A model generated the notes under the pieces. It made no database searches, had not been told where the DNA came from, and worked only from the letters and a program-made list of their open reading frames with translations. Below are positions 27,302 to 36,457 of a stretch of 64,000 nucleotides of DNA, piece by piece. Both the position numbers and the translations under genes were made by a program. Within the stretch, counting starts at the first letter, position 1. Each line of letters opens with the position of its first letter. This DNA comes from a bacterium (lineage in GTDB: Bacteria > Zhuqueibacterota > Zhuqueibacteria > Residuimicrobiales > Residuimicrobiaceae), in NCBI GenBank assembly GCA_029565685.1, contig JAKQNR010000017.1, forward strand, positions 1-64,000. The letters are read 5' to 3'.

Positions 27302-27368
27302 AAAGTTACAGCGCCTTCAAAGATCCGTTCTATCATTAGGAACCGGTGCCGCTCACAGGAGAAATCAG

Positions 27369-28511
27369 GTGGATTTTTATTTGCCCACATGTGACCGTGA
27401 ACCCTATGTGATCCAGAAACCGGAATCTATTCGAACGCCCCGTCTTGTGGTCTTTCACAGCCGGCTGCTTTATAATCTGCAGACCATGAAAGGCCTGTTG
27501 TCGCAGGGCGCCTCATCCTTTTCGCTTGCTTCCCTTTGTCCTCATGTTAAAACGCACAAGTCCTCCTATGTCACGCGTTTGATGAGGGAACAGGGCATTC
27601 ATTTTTTCAAAGCTACGCCGAACGAAGTGGAGATGCTGGCCGCAGCCGGGGCGCCGGAAGTGCTGGTCGCCTATCCCCTGCTGGCCGCAGATGCCGCCGC
27701 GCAGATCGACACGATGAAGCGCCATCCGGCCACCCGGTTCTTTCTACAGATCTCTCAGCCGGAACACGCCCGCATTCTGCAACAGGCCGCTGAAGCGGCG
27801 GACTTGAACGTTTCCTGTTTCATCGATCTCGATGTCGGCATGGCCCGCACCGGCATCGCACCGCAAAAAGCACTGGGCCTGTATCGCAGGCTGCCGCAGT
27901 TTCCGCGTTTGACCTTCGCCGGCCTGCACGCCTATGACGGCCACATCCATCAGCTCAGCGCTGATGAACGACAGCTGCAAGCGGGCATCAGCATGGATCA
28001 ATTGCAGACAGCGCTGGATCAGTTCACCGCTGCCGGCGTTCCTGTCGAGCGCGTAGTGATCGGCGGCACGCCGAGTTTTATACAGGATCTGCAGGTGCTT
28101 GGCCGAAAGCGATGGCCGTTCCAGCTCTATTTTTCCCCTGGCACCTGGATCTATTTTGACACCCACTATCAACGTCTGATGCCCGGCACTTTCAAACCCG
28201 CGGCGCTGATCCTATGTCAGATCATGGATCAGACAGGAGCGAACCGCTGCGTGTTGAATATGGGCCACAAACGCTGGGCCGTGGATCAGGGGCCGGTGGA
28301 GGCCTTTAGCATCCCGGGCATGAAAGCTCTGTCCTGGAGCGAAGAGCACACGGTGGTGGAGGCGCCGGGCTATTGCCGCATCGGCGATTACGTTCTGGTT
28401 GCACCGCGCCACGTGTGTTCGACGGTGAATCTGTGGGAATATTTCGCTTTGATCGATGAGAAGGGCGAGGTGGAGATCGCCGTTAGTCCCATCGAGGGGC
28501 GAAACCGGTAG
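27369..28511 (+). CDS. D-threonine aldolase/alanine racemase-fold PLP enzyme
   Basis: This 380-residue protein belongs to the fold-type III PLP family that includes D-threonine aldolase and D-serine dehydratase. The PLP lysine is predicted in CPHVKTHKS (near residue 58). The phosphate-binding region is in VVIGGTPSF (near 228), and the C-terminal metal site of DTA/DSD enzymes is visible as APRHVCSTVN (His-x-Cys). It probably converts a D-hydroxy amino acid, releasing glycine or pyruvate; which substrate is unknown. The start is GTG 27369, with AGGAG 8 nt upstream. Length is normal for the family. Confidence 0.82.
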   Translation: MDFYLPTCDREPYVIQKPESIRTPRLVVFHSRLLYNLQTMKGLLSQGASSFSLASLCPHVKTHKSSYVTRLMREQGIHFFKATPNEVEMLAAAGAPEVLVAYPLLAADAAAQIDTMKRHPATRFFLQISQPEHARILQQAAEAADLNVSCFIDLDVGMARTGIAPQKALGLYRRLPQFPRLTFAGLHAYDGHIHQLSADERQLQAGISMDQLQTALDQFTAAGVPVERVVIGGTPSFIQDLQVLGRKRWPFQLYFSPGTWIYFDTHYQRLMPGTFKPAALILCQIMDQTGANRCVLNMGHKRWAVDQGPVEAFSIPGMKALSWSEEHTVVEAPGYCRIGDYVLVAPRHVCSTVNLWEYFALIDEKGEVEIAVSPIEGRNR

Positions 28512-28645
28512 ACTTTTTCAGCCGACGCTGGTTAGAATGTGTTGTTATTGTGCAGGCCGGGGCTGGCGGCGCGAGGTTATGCATGAGGAGCGTACCATTG
28601 CGAGCAACAAACGCCTGAGGCGTTATGCACCAAATAACAAAAAGA
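28512..28645. other. Intergenic region left of the palindromic element
   Basis: There is no gene here; the short reading frames lack ribosome binding sites and family resemblance. With the element at 28646-28814 it makes up most of the 360 bp before the secreted-protein operon. Confidence 0.5.
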
Positions 28646-28814
28646 CTGTCATTGAGAAGCCGTTTACTATTAATATTTTGAAAATCCACATTGGAGCGAT
28701 CCCCTGCGACAAGGGGTTTGAATTATAAAAGGTTTGCCGGTTGGCGGGAGATTGCTCCGCTCCAAGGAAGACTTGATGGTGTTGCTGATTTTGATTCTCC
28801 TCGCGAAATGACAG
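28646..28814. mobile_element. MITE-like palindromic element
   Basis: The element is bounded by perfect 8-bp inverted ends CTGTCATT (28646-28653) and AATGACAG (28807-28814). Inner arms include TTGGAGC (28691-28697) and GCTCCAA (28759-28765). It is 169 bp and has no coding capacity. Its ends resemble a widely seen bacterial palindromic repeat family with 'ATTGCTCCGCTCC' arms. A degraded fragment of similar sequence may lie at 33617-33672. Transposition is inferred from the structure. Confidence 0.6.
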
Positions 28815-28871
28815 ATATAAAAGTATGCATGCTTTCTAAAAAAGCTTTTCGATTTACAAGGAGAAAAATTT

Positions 28872-30581
28872 ATGAAAGCACATGTGATCATTGTCCTGCT
28901 GGTGGCATGCCTGGCCGGCGGATTGAACGCCGGCGACCAGCTCTACCAGGAACGGCTGTATGAGCCCAAAGTGCTCTGGGGCGACAAATTGTCTGCGTTC
29001 TATGGATGTCCGGTGAATCAAATTTATCTCTATGCCTGGGATGAAGCGCAACAAAGCTGGCGCATGATGCCCTTTCAGATCGATGAACGCATTCGCACCA
29101 ACGATCCTTTCAGCGACGAAAGTCTTCGCCATTTTTACTCTGTTCCCAACGAATATGGCATCGCCCTGGACGACGGTCTGTTCGATTCGGACGACGAACT
29201 GGTTTTTATGATAAGAGATATGGGCGACCGCGCGCCGGAGAAGAAGTGGCTGGACAATGCGGAGTCCAAAGCCTTTTCACGCATCGAGCTGGCTGCCACT
29301 GATCCCTATGACCCTTCACGGATCGCCTATGCCTATCTGTTTCGTTCCTCCACCATCCAGGAGCCGGTTCCCACGCCCTATGGATTCGTTTACCACAGCC
29401 AGGCTGATTCCGTCGAAACCAGTTTTTATACCGTCAAGCTGGACGAGGCCATGGGTCTGGTGAAGAGCATCACCATCAAACCGCCCTATGGCACCGGAGT
29501 CGATATTTTCGACCGGCAAAAGATGCGTGTGAAAGCGAGGCTCGGCGTCGGGAGCATCGGTGATGTTCAAATTGATGCAACTGAAGAATTTATCAAGCTT
29601 CTGCCTCATTACCGTATGATTACCCCCAAACCGGTGGTTCGTCTGGTGCGAGAGGTGCGGGAGACTTTTCAATTCGGCGAGGAAGAGGTCGAAAATAATT
29701 TAGCCTTTTATCTGACGACAAAATTCTATCCGTTCAACGGCGTGGTCAAGGGCGGATCCGCGCTCGATGAGGCGAGTCTGCGTCAGGCCATGCCCAATTG
29801 GGAGGATCCGTTCCTTTTGTTTGAAGTGCTCCGCCAGTCGTGGGATTTAAACGCCGCTGCCGCGGGTATGCGCTATTACAGCAAACATAACGACGGCATT
29901 TTGATCGATGGACAGCCAGATGAGGTGAATCGCCAGATCGACCGGCCCATTCGCGAATGGAATCTGGTCAGCGGCAGCCAAGGCGCTCTGTTCACTATGA
30001 CCACTCTGCCGGACACGGTCGCCCGATCCATTTCGCTTTATTTCTATGATAACCAGGCCGGCGGCACCGGCGATCCTGACAGCCTTGAGTTCGTTGATAC
30101 CGGGGAAGACGGCTCCTATGGCGATTTCGGTCTGAGCCTGTACAAGGCCAGGAGCCTGGACCTGGCCTTTGAAATGTATTTTCTCCCCAACACAGTCAAC
30201 TCGGCTGAACAGGCCGCTGCCATCGCCCGCGCGGTGGAAAAGCCGGTCGACATCACCCCGCTGGTCACCGAAGTGGCCCGGCGGCCGGTTAATGTGTCAC
30301 CGGAATCCTATCTCTGCGTTCAGAATTATCCCAATCCTTTTAATCAGCAGACCGTCATCTCTTTCAGCCTGCCTGCAGCTGAACAGGTCCAGGTGACGAT
30401 CTATGACAGCCAGGGAAGACTGATTCGCACGCTGGTGCAAGCCGCTCTGGCCCCCGGCAGCCATGAACTGCAATGGGACGGATGCGATGAGCATAACCGA
30501 ACGCTGGCTTCGGGCGTTTATTTTTATCAGCTGATCGCAGGCGAACGGATTGCGCGCAACAAGCTTTTGTTATTGCGCTGA
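28872..30581 (+). CDS. Secreted protein with T9SS type A sorting domain (paralogue of 22572-24221)
   Basis: This 569-residue protein has a signal peptide (MKAHVIIVLLVACLAGGLNA), a long beta-rich body of unknown function and a well-formed C-terminal sorting domain (NYPNPFNQQTVISFSLP ... LQWDGCDEHNRTLASGVYFYQL, about residues 480-569). The order of conserved motifs matches the 549-residue protein at 22572-24221. It heads an operon with a lipoprotein (18 bp downstream) and a TonB receptor, so it may help capture or process a substrate taken up by that receptor. An AAGGAG ribosome binding site lies upstream of the ATG. Confidence 0.8.
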   Translation: MKAHVIIVLLVACLAGGLNAGDQLYQERLYEPKVLWGDKLSAFYGCPVNQIYLYAWDEAQQSWRMMPFQIDERIRTNDPFSDESLRHFYSVPNEYGIALDDGLFDSDDELVFMIRDMGDRAPEKKWLDNAESKAFSRIELAATDPYDPSRIAYAYLFRSSTIQEPVPTPYGFVYHSQADSVETSFYTVKLDEAMGLVKSITIKPPYGTGVDIFDRQKMRVKARLGVGSIGDVQIDATEEFIKLLPHYRMITPKPVVRLVREVRETFQFGEEEVENNLAFYLTTKFYPFNGVVKGGSALDEASLRQAMPNWEDPFLLFEVLRQSWDLNAAAAGMRYYSKHNDGILIDGQPDEVNRQIDRPIREWNLVSGSQGALFTMTTLPDTVARSISLYFYDNQAGGTGDPDSLEFVDTGEDGSYGDFGLSLYKARSLDLAFEMYFLPNTVNSAEQAAAIARAVEKPVDITPLVTEVARRPVNVSPESYLCVQNYPNPFNQQTVISFSLPAAEQVQVTIYDSQGRLIRTLVQAALAPGSHELQWDGCDEHNRTLASGVYFYQLIAGERIARNKLLLLR

Positions 30582-30599
30582 GATCACGAGGAATATCGC

Positions 30600-31406
30600 A
30601 TGGGCAAAAAGTTTTTGCTGTTGGCCGTTTTTGCAATCCTGCTTTTCTTCGGCTGCTCGAGCGACCATGGCCTTTCGCCGCAGCCAGGGCGGCTGGTGGT
30701 GGATGTCTTTTTCCGCGGCACCCCACCGGTCAATACCCAGGGTATCTATCTCATCGTGGCGCCCCAGTTTCCGCCGCACGCCATCAACGAGCTGTATCAC
30801 AGCTCCAACAGCCTGCCCATCGATCGCGACAGCGTGCGCACGGTCATCGATCTTCCTTATGGTCATTACGACGCCATCAGTCTTTGGTGGTACAGTAAAG
30901 AAACCAAATCCAACCTGGCCGATATTCTGGCCCTGCCTTTGGAAAAGGACAGCCTCGCTGGTTTTAAACCTGTGGGATTTGATCTTACATCCAACCATCC
31001 GAGCGACTATATCAAGCTGTATCCGGATTGGAACAAGGTCAACCGCGATGCCAGTCTGGAGGGCACCATTTATTTCGACGGTCCTTTCCCGAAAAACACT
31101 CTGGCAACCGCCATTGCTGCCTATTCCTATGAGCCGGACAGCAATCTGGAATACCTGACCTATATGAGGTCCATCGATTTCAGCATCAACGAAAATCCCT
31201 ATCATTACAAGCTTCCCATTCGATCCGGATCGGTCAATTTTCTCGTGGTGCTGTGGTTGCCTGAGCGCGCCAATCTGGCTGATTTCGCGAGGTTGGGGTT
31301 TTACCAAGATCCGGCCAACCCTGGCGTGCCGGCCAAGCTGCGGATCAAATCCGGCGAGACCCGGACCGGTTTGGATATTCATGCCCATTGGCCGGCATCA
31401 GAATGA
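30600..31406 (+). CDS. Lipoprotein of a TonB-receptor operon
   Basis: This 268-residue product has a lipoprotein signal (LAVFAILLFFGC, lipobox Cys at 19). The mature protein contains a Gly/Pro-rich beta domain (PQPGRLVVDVFFRGTPP) repeated in outline near residue 150 (ASLEGTIYFDGPFPKNT); this suggests two related beta-sandwich domains. I do not recognise the family. Its stop overlaps the start of the TonB receptor by ATGA (31403-31406), showing translational coupling, so it is likely an outer-membrane partner of that receptor. SusD-type helical repeats are not visible. Confidence 0.75.
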   Translation: MGKKFLLLAVFAILLFFGCSSDHGLSPQPGRLVVDVFFRGTPPVNTQGIYLIVAPQFPPHAINELYHSSNSLPIDRDSVRTVIDLPYGHYDAISLWWYSKETKSNLADILALPLEKDSLAGFKPVGFDLTSNHPSDYIKLYPDWNKVNRDASLEGTIYFDGPFPKNTLATAIAAYSYEPDSNLEYLTYMRSIDFSINENPYHYKLPIRSGSVNFLVVLWLPERANLADFARLGFYQDPANPGVPAKLRIKSGETRTGLDIHAHWPASE

Positions 31407-33592
31407 GAACGGACTGCGAGCACATGGCGCCGCACAGGATTATAAAAACAATCCGCTGGATGCTGCTCTACGCCGGCCTGGCTCAGGCGCAAAGCCTCAT
31501 CACTGGGCAGGTTACGGACGCCGACACCAAAGCTCCTTTGCCCGGCGTCAACATTCAGGTATTGGCGACTTTACGGGGCGGAATCACGAATGTCGACGGC
31601 AATTTCCGTATAACCGACGTTCCACCGGGCGCTTACACGATCCGTTTCTCCATGATCGGCTACCACTCCCTGACCGTGTCGCAGGTGAACGTGACCGCTG
31701 CTCCCTTTCCCCCGCTTAAAGTGGCGCTCAGAGCGACCGCCATCGAGATGGACCCCATGGTCGTGTCCGCCGGCAAGACTAAACAGTCCCTGGATCAGAC
31801 ACCGGTCTCCTTGTCCGTGGTCACCTCTATGGAGATCAAGCAGCGCAATCCGACCAACATCATCGAAGCCTTAGAAACCGCGCCGGGCGTGCATTTCATC
31901 GGCAACCAGATCAACATCCGTGGATCCACCGGCTATACGTTCGGCGCCGGCAACAAGGTGCTGCTGTTGCTGGACGGCGTGCCGGTCTATGCCTCGGACA
32001 CCGGCGAGTTCAACTGGGACATGCTGCCGCCGCTGGACATTGAGCAGATCGAAGTGCTGAAAGGCGCAGGCTCCACTCTGTGGGGCGCATCAGCCCTGGG
32101 CGGCGTGGTGAATGTGCTGACCAAAGATCCATCTCAGCAGGCTCGAGTGCTGTACTCTTTTTCTGCAGGCAAATACGACAAACCTTATTATGATGAATGG
32201 CGGTGGACCGATCCCAACCGTTTACATTTTACCCGTGAAGACGTGAGCTACAGCAGACGGTATCGCCATCTAGGCCTGCGCGTTTCGGCCGGCCGATTGA
32301 TGACCACCGGCTATACCGAATTGGGCGATGCGAAAAAATACAATCTCACCGGCAAATTCGACTATCAGTTCGCCGGCGGCATAAAATGGACCGGCTATAC
32401 GGCGTACAGCCATATCAGCCGCGGATTCTTTGTCCAGTGGAAGGGACCGAACGATCCGTATGAGGTGGATCCGGCCAATTTAAAAAATCATGCAGCGGTT
32501 CATCAGTTGAACACTTACACCAAACTGCTAATTCCTCTTTCCTCCCGTTTTTCAATGAATTTGCGTGCGTCTGTTGTGCGTACGCTGATGGGCAACCAGT
32601 TCGGCGAGGGCAGCGGCTTTAATCCGGCCTTTGGTCAGGGCGCGGAGGCACAGGCGGACTGGATACCGCAGGAAGGACACATCGTCACCGGCGGGGTGCA
32701 GTTTCAGCATGACGCAGGCAGCACCAAGTATTTCGGCGAGCACAAGGGTTTTTTCATTGGACCGTATCTGCAAGATGAATGGAAGATCCGCGAGAACCTG
32801 CGGATGACCACAGGGTTTCGCTATGACCGCTATCAGCTCGTCGGCGGCGTCAAAGAGGATCTGTTCAGCCCGCGTTGGGGAGTGAACTGGCAGCCCTGGT
32901 CTACTACGAGTCTGCGCGCTTCCGTGGGCAGCGGATTTCGCGCCGCCACCATCGTCGAACGGTTTCTTGAACTGGCCATCATGAATTTCAAGATCGTGGC
33001 TAATCCGCAGTTGAAAGCGGAGAGTTCCTGGGCCTATGATCTTGGTTTTCGCCAGTACCTCAATGAAAACTGGAACGTGGATGTGTCGCTGTTCGACAAC
33101 GAGTATTGGGAGTTGATCGAAGCGCACATGGATCTGATCCGCGGCCAGGTACAGTTCCGCAACATTCCGCGGGCGCGCATTCGCGGCATCGAAGCGACCA
33201 CCAACTGGAGTTATGGCTTAACGGTGAAGAATTGGGCGGTCCGGCCCGGGCTGCAGGCGAGCCTGACGGTGATGGATCACATGGATCTGGAATGGCGGGA
33301 ACCCCTCACCTATCGCCCCAAGCAGATTGCGGCGTTGAAAGCGTCGCTGAAAATTCAAAAATTTTCAGCGCAAGTGGATTACCGTTATGCCAGCCGCATC
33401 GAAGCGGTAAAAATCTATCCCATCAACCGCCGGGTGCCGATGAAATTCATCGATCTGCGCTTTACCTATGATTTTGGCTTTCTCAGCCTCAAGGCAGGGA
33501 TCAGCAATTTGAACAACTATAATTATGCGCCCATGGAAAGCAATCTCATGCCCATGCGGACCTATACCGTGGGGGTGCAGGGGGAGTTGTAA
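31403..33592 (+). CDS. TonB-dependent outer-membrane receptor
   Basis: This 729-residue protein starts with an N-terminal signal, then a carboxypeptidase-regulatory-like domain (LITGQVTDADTKAPLPGVNI, about 35-115), a plug domain (NIRGSTGYTFGAGNKVLLLLDGVPVY, with ALGGVVNVLTK near 235) and a 22-strand-type barrel ending in an aromatic-rich strand (YTVGVQGEL). Such receptors import chelated metals, vitamins or carbohydrates with TonB energy. The start at 31403 is chosen for its ATGA overlap with the lipoprotein stop; 31388 is an in-frame alternative with no better support. Operon partners are a lipoprotein and a T9SS-exported protein. Substrate is not readable. Confidence 0.85.
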   Translation: MRTDCEHMAPHRIIKTIRWMLLYAGLAQAQSLITGQVTDADTKAPLPGVNIQVLATLRGGITNVDGNFRITDVPPGAYTIRFSMIGYHSLTVSQVNVTAAPFPPLKVALRATAIEMDPMVVSAGKTKQSLDQTPVSLSVVTSMEIKQRNPTNIIEALETAPGVHFIGNQINIRGSTGYTFGAGNKVLLLLDGVPVYASDTGEFNWDMLPPLDIEQIEVLKGAGSTLWGASALGGVVNVLTKDPSQQARVLYSFSAGKYDKPYYDEWRWTDPNRLHFTREDVSYSRRYRHLGLRVSAGRLMTTGYTELGDAKKYNLTGKFDYQFAGGIKWTGYTAYSHISRGFFVQWKGPNDPYEVDPANLKNHAAVHQLNTYTKLLIPLSSRFSMNLRASVVRTLMGNQFGEGSGFNPAFGQGAEAQADWIPQEGHIVTGGVQFQHDAGSTKYFGEHKGFFIGPYLQDEWKIRENLRMTTGFRYDRYQLVGGVKEDLFSPRWGVNWQPWSTTSLRASVGSGFRAATIVERFLELAIMNFKIVANPQLKAESSWAYDLGFRQYLNENWNVDVSLFDNEYWELIEAHMDLIRGQVQFRNIPRARIRGIEATTNWSYGLTVKNWAVRPGLQASLTVMDHMDLEWREPLTYRPKQIAALKASLKIQKFSAQVDYRYASRIEAVKIYPINRRVPMKFIDLRFTYDFGFLSLKAGISNLNNYNYAPMESNLMPMRTYTVGVQGEL

Positions 33593-33607
33593 AGGGTTTG
33601 CCCTTTA
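33590..33607. repeat. Hairpin overlapping TonB receptor stop codon
   Basis: TAAAGGG (33590-33596) and CCCTTTA (33601-33607) form a 7-bp hairpin with loop TTTG that includes the stop codon. It lacks a T-tract, so it is better called an mRNA 3'-end hairpin than a terminator. Confidence 0.5.
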
Positions 33608-33712
33608 TCAGGGGATGGCTTCGCTTCCTGGAAGAGCGGTTGGAAGCACTGGTTTCGGTTGCTCCGCTCGCATCACCCTGGTGAACTTTTTTTCTACTCG
33701 GAGAACTTTTTC

Positions 33713-35074
33713 TTGGACGCACTCGAAACCAGCCTGCGCCGGATCTTGGCTGCGCTTAAAACCGCAGACACCACTCGATACTTGTACATGGACGCCGGAT
33801 TGATTTCCCATATCCCCGATTTATTTAAGCAGAGCTTTGGCGATCAGCCGGCGGTGATTATCGCTGATATCAACACCTATAAGGCAGCTGGCCGAGCCGT
33901 CCAGGAACAACTGCACAGCAGTCCGATCCCTGTACTCGATCCATTTATTTTCGACGAGCTCGATTTCTATGCCGAGTACCGTCATGTGCAACGGCTGCAG
34001 TCCTTCTTATCCGCAAATCAGGCTATACCCATCGCCGTCGGCTCTGGAACCATCAACGATCTTACCAAGTTGGCCGCTTTTCTTTGCCAACGGCAATATC
34101 TCGCCTTTGCAACCGCGGCATCCATGGATGGTTACACCGCTTTTGGCGCTTCGATCAGCCAGGAGGGCTTTAAGCAGACATTTTTTTGTCCAGCGCCCAA
34201 GGCTGTGGTGGTTGATCTGGAGGTCATCGCCGCTGCGCCGGCGGAGATGAACGCAGCCGGGTATGGCGATCTTCTCGCTAAAATACCAGCCGGCGCGGAT
34301 TGGTTGGTGGCCGACGCTCTGGGGCTGGATATCATCGATAAAGCCGCCTGGCATATGGTTCAAGAGCCGTTGCGTTCCTGGTTGGCTGATCCATGCGGCG
34401 TCCGGCAGGCCAGTATGCCTGCCTTGACCGGCCTGATGGAGGGGCTGTTGATGAGCGGCCTGGCCATGCAGAAAACCCAGTCGTCGCGGACCGCCTCTGG
34501 CGCTGAGCATCAATTCAGCCATCTCTGGGACAACCAGCATTTGCGGCATCACGGCTCTATCCCTTTCCACGGTTTCAAAGTGGCAATCGGCTCTCTGGCA
34601 GTGACCGCTCTATATCAGATGCTCTTGCGAATGTCCGCCGATAATTTTCGCCAAACCCCGAATCGGGTGGCGGAATATTGGCCGAAATGGCAGGACATCG
34701 AGAAAGTGATTGTCCGTGATTTTCCAGATTTGAAAATCGCCAGTATGGTTTTGCAAGAAAGCCGGGCGAAATATCAGACTGCCCCCGAGATCAGCGAGCG
34801 ATTGGAGCGTCTGGCCGACGCCTGGCCGGCACTGCGAGCGCGCTTGCAGGAACAGCTTTGCCCGGCTGCTGAGCTACGCCGGTGGTTGAAGCAGGCCGGC
34901 GCGCCGACGCGTCCGGAGGAGATCGGCTTATCGCCGGCTCGGCTGAAGAGCAGCTATCGTCAGGCGCAGCTGATCCGCAGGCGATATACTGCCCTCGATC
35001 TTGCGCTCGAATCGGGCCTCTGGGCGCCGGCGCTGGATGCTCTGTTCGCACAAAATGGGTTTTGGCAGGGGTAA
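33713..35074 (+). CDS. sn-Glycerol-1-phosphate dehydrogenase-like protein (iron/zinc alcohol dehydrogenase fold)
   Basis: This 453-residue enzyme is related to glycerol-1-phosphate dehydrogenases (archaeal EgsA and bacterial AraM), which reduce dihydroxyacetone phosphate to sn-glycerol-1-phosphate with NAD(P)H. The nucleotide loop VGSGTINDLTK (near 105), ASMDGYTAFG (near 138) and metal-ligand regions GYGDLLAKIPAGADW, SGAEHQFSHLW and PFHGFKVAIG are all present. The C-terminal helical domain, about residues 330-450, is longer than in archaeal enzymes. Start TTG 33713 has GGAG 9 nt upstream; TTG 33659 is in frame but lacks a site and overlaps repeat-like sequence. The gene is followed by an organophosphate transporter, fitting glycerol-phosphate metabolism. 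Confidence 0.82.
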   Translation: MDALETSLRRILAALKTADTTRYLYMDAGLISHIPDLFKQSFGDQPAVIIADINTYKAAGRAVQEQLHSSPIPVLDPFIFDELDFYAEYRHVQRLQSFLSANQAIPIAVGSGTINDLTKLAAFLCQRQYLAFATAASMDGYTAFGASISQEGFKQTFFCPAPKAVVVDLEVIAAAPAEMNAAGYGDLLAKIPAGADWLVADALGLDIIDKAAWHMVQEPLRSWLADPCGVRQASMPALTGLMEGLLMSGLAMQKTQSSRTASGAEHQFSHLWDNQHLRHHGSIPFHGFKVAIGSLAVTALYQMLLRMSADNFRQTPNRVAEYWPKWQDIEKVIVRDFPDLKIASMVLQESRAKYQTAPEISERLERLADAWPALRARLQEQLCPAAELRRWLKQAGAPTRPEEIGLSPARLKSSYRQAQLIRRRYTALDLALESGLWAPALDALFAQNGFWQG

Positions 35075-35102
35075 ATAGCATCCCTCACGGAAAGGAATAT
35101 GG

Positions 35103-36413
35103 ATGAAATGGCTGGATCTTTTTAAGCCAGTGCCGCATCGTGAACCGATCGACGCTGCGCCCGAAGAAATCGACAAGCTGTACTGGTACTGGCGCCTGCG
35201 GATTCTCTACACCACGATGATCGGCTATGCGCTGTTTTATTTTGTTCGCAAAAATTTGTCGCTCGCCATGCCCGGCATGGAGGCGGAGCTGGGCATCTCC
35301 AAGGTGGATCTGGGACTTTTTCTCACCCTGCACGGCGTGCTCTACGGCATCTCCCGGTTTGCCAACGGCTTCATCGCGGATCGTGTGAATCCCCGATACT
35401 TTATGGCGCTGGGACTGTTCGCGTCTGCGCTGATGAGCATTTTTTTTGGATTGAGCCATACGGTGTTGGCGTTCGGTCTGTTCTGGCTGCTGAACGGCTG
35501 GTTTCAGGGCATGGGCTTTCCACCGACCGCGCACACGCTGACCAACTGGTTCTCCGCCAACGAACGCGGCCGCAAATTCTCCATTTGGAACACCTCCCAT
35601 TCCATCGGCGCCGGTCTGGTGATGCTGCTGAACAGCTTTCTGGTTCTGTACTACTGGCGATTGTGTTTCTTTGTTCCTGCCGGCCTGGCGCTTCTGGGTT
35701 CTTTGTTTATCGCCAATCGTCTGCGCGACACCCCCGAATCCCTCGGCCTGCCGCCGGTGGAAAAATACAGCCAAGATCACGAGGAGACGGAAAAGCTGAA
35801 GCGGATGGGCGACCATGACTTTAAAAAGTTCATTCGTCTGCATGTGTTCGGCAATCCGGCCATCTGGGTGATCAGTTTTGCCAATTTTTTCGTCTACACT
35901 GTCCGGTATGCCATTTTAGACTGGGGCCCGATGTTCTTATCCGAGATGAAGGGCAGCCAGTTGCACCATGCCGGGTGGATCGTCGCCGGATACGAGATCG
36001 CCGGCATCCTTGGCATGCTGGTGAGCGGCTGGATGATGGACAAGGTGTTCAAGGGAAGAGGAGGGCGCGCCTGCTTTTTCTATATGGCCGCCTGCACGGT
36101 GTGCGTTTTTCTTTTCTGGCGGTTGAACGCCGCCTCCTTGGTGATCAACGGCCTGCTGCTGTTCGGCGTCGGTTTTTTCATCTATGGGCCGCAATGTCTG
36201 ATCGGCGTCATTGCCGCCAACCTGGCGACCAAACGGGCGGCGGCCACCGCCAACGGAGTGACCGGCATTTTTGGCTATCTGAGCGGTGTGCTTTCCGGTT
36301 GGGGATTGGGGCTGCTGGTGCAGACACATGGGTGGAACGCTGGCTTTTTAATGCTTTCGCTGGTAGGATTGATCGCCATGTTGCTGTTTGCGTTCGTTTG
36401 GAATGTGAAATAG
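35103..36413 (+). CDS. Organophosphate:phosphate antiporter (GlpT/UhpT-type MFS)
   Basis: This 436-residue inner-membrane protein has 12 predicted helices in two bundles. Family features include YALFYFVRKNLSLAMPGM in helix 1, the GISRFANGFIADRVNPRYF loop and NGWFQGMGFPPTAHTLTNWF, all typical of the OPA family that exchanges glycerol-3-phosphate or hexose phosphates for inorganic phosphate. The G1P-dehydrogenase-like gene ends 28 bp upstream, so transport of a glycerol phosphate is plausible. A GGAAAGGA site precedes the ATG. The specific substrate, and whether it is sn-1 or sn-3, cannot be told from sequence. Confidence 0.87.
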   Translation: MKWLDLFKPVPHREPIDAAPEEIDKLYWYWRLRILYTTMIGYALFYFVRKNLSLAMPGMEAELGISKVDLGLFLTLHGVLYGISRFANGFIADRVNPRYFMALGLFASALMSIFFGLSHTVLAFGLFWLLNGWFQGMGFPPTAHTLTNWFSANERGRKFSIWNTSHSIGAGLVMLLNSFLVLYYWRLCFFVPAGLALLGSLFIANRLRDTPESLGLPPVEKYSQDHEETEKLKRMGDHDFKKFIRLHVFGNPAIWVISFANFFVYTVRYAILDWGPMFLSEMKGSQLHHAGWIVAGYEIAGILGMLVSGWMMDKVFKGRGGRACFFYMAACTVCVFLFWRLNAASLVINGLLLFGVGFFIYGPQCLIGVIAANLATKRAAATANGVTGIFGYLSGVLSGWGLGLLVQTHGWNAGFLMLSLVGLIAMLLFAFVWNVK

Positions 36414-36457
36414 AGATTCGCGAGGCCGGCCTGATGCGATCGACACGGGTCGAAATA

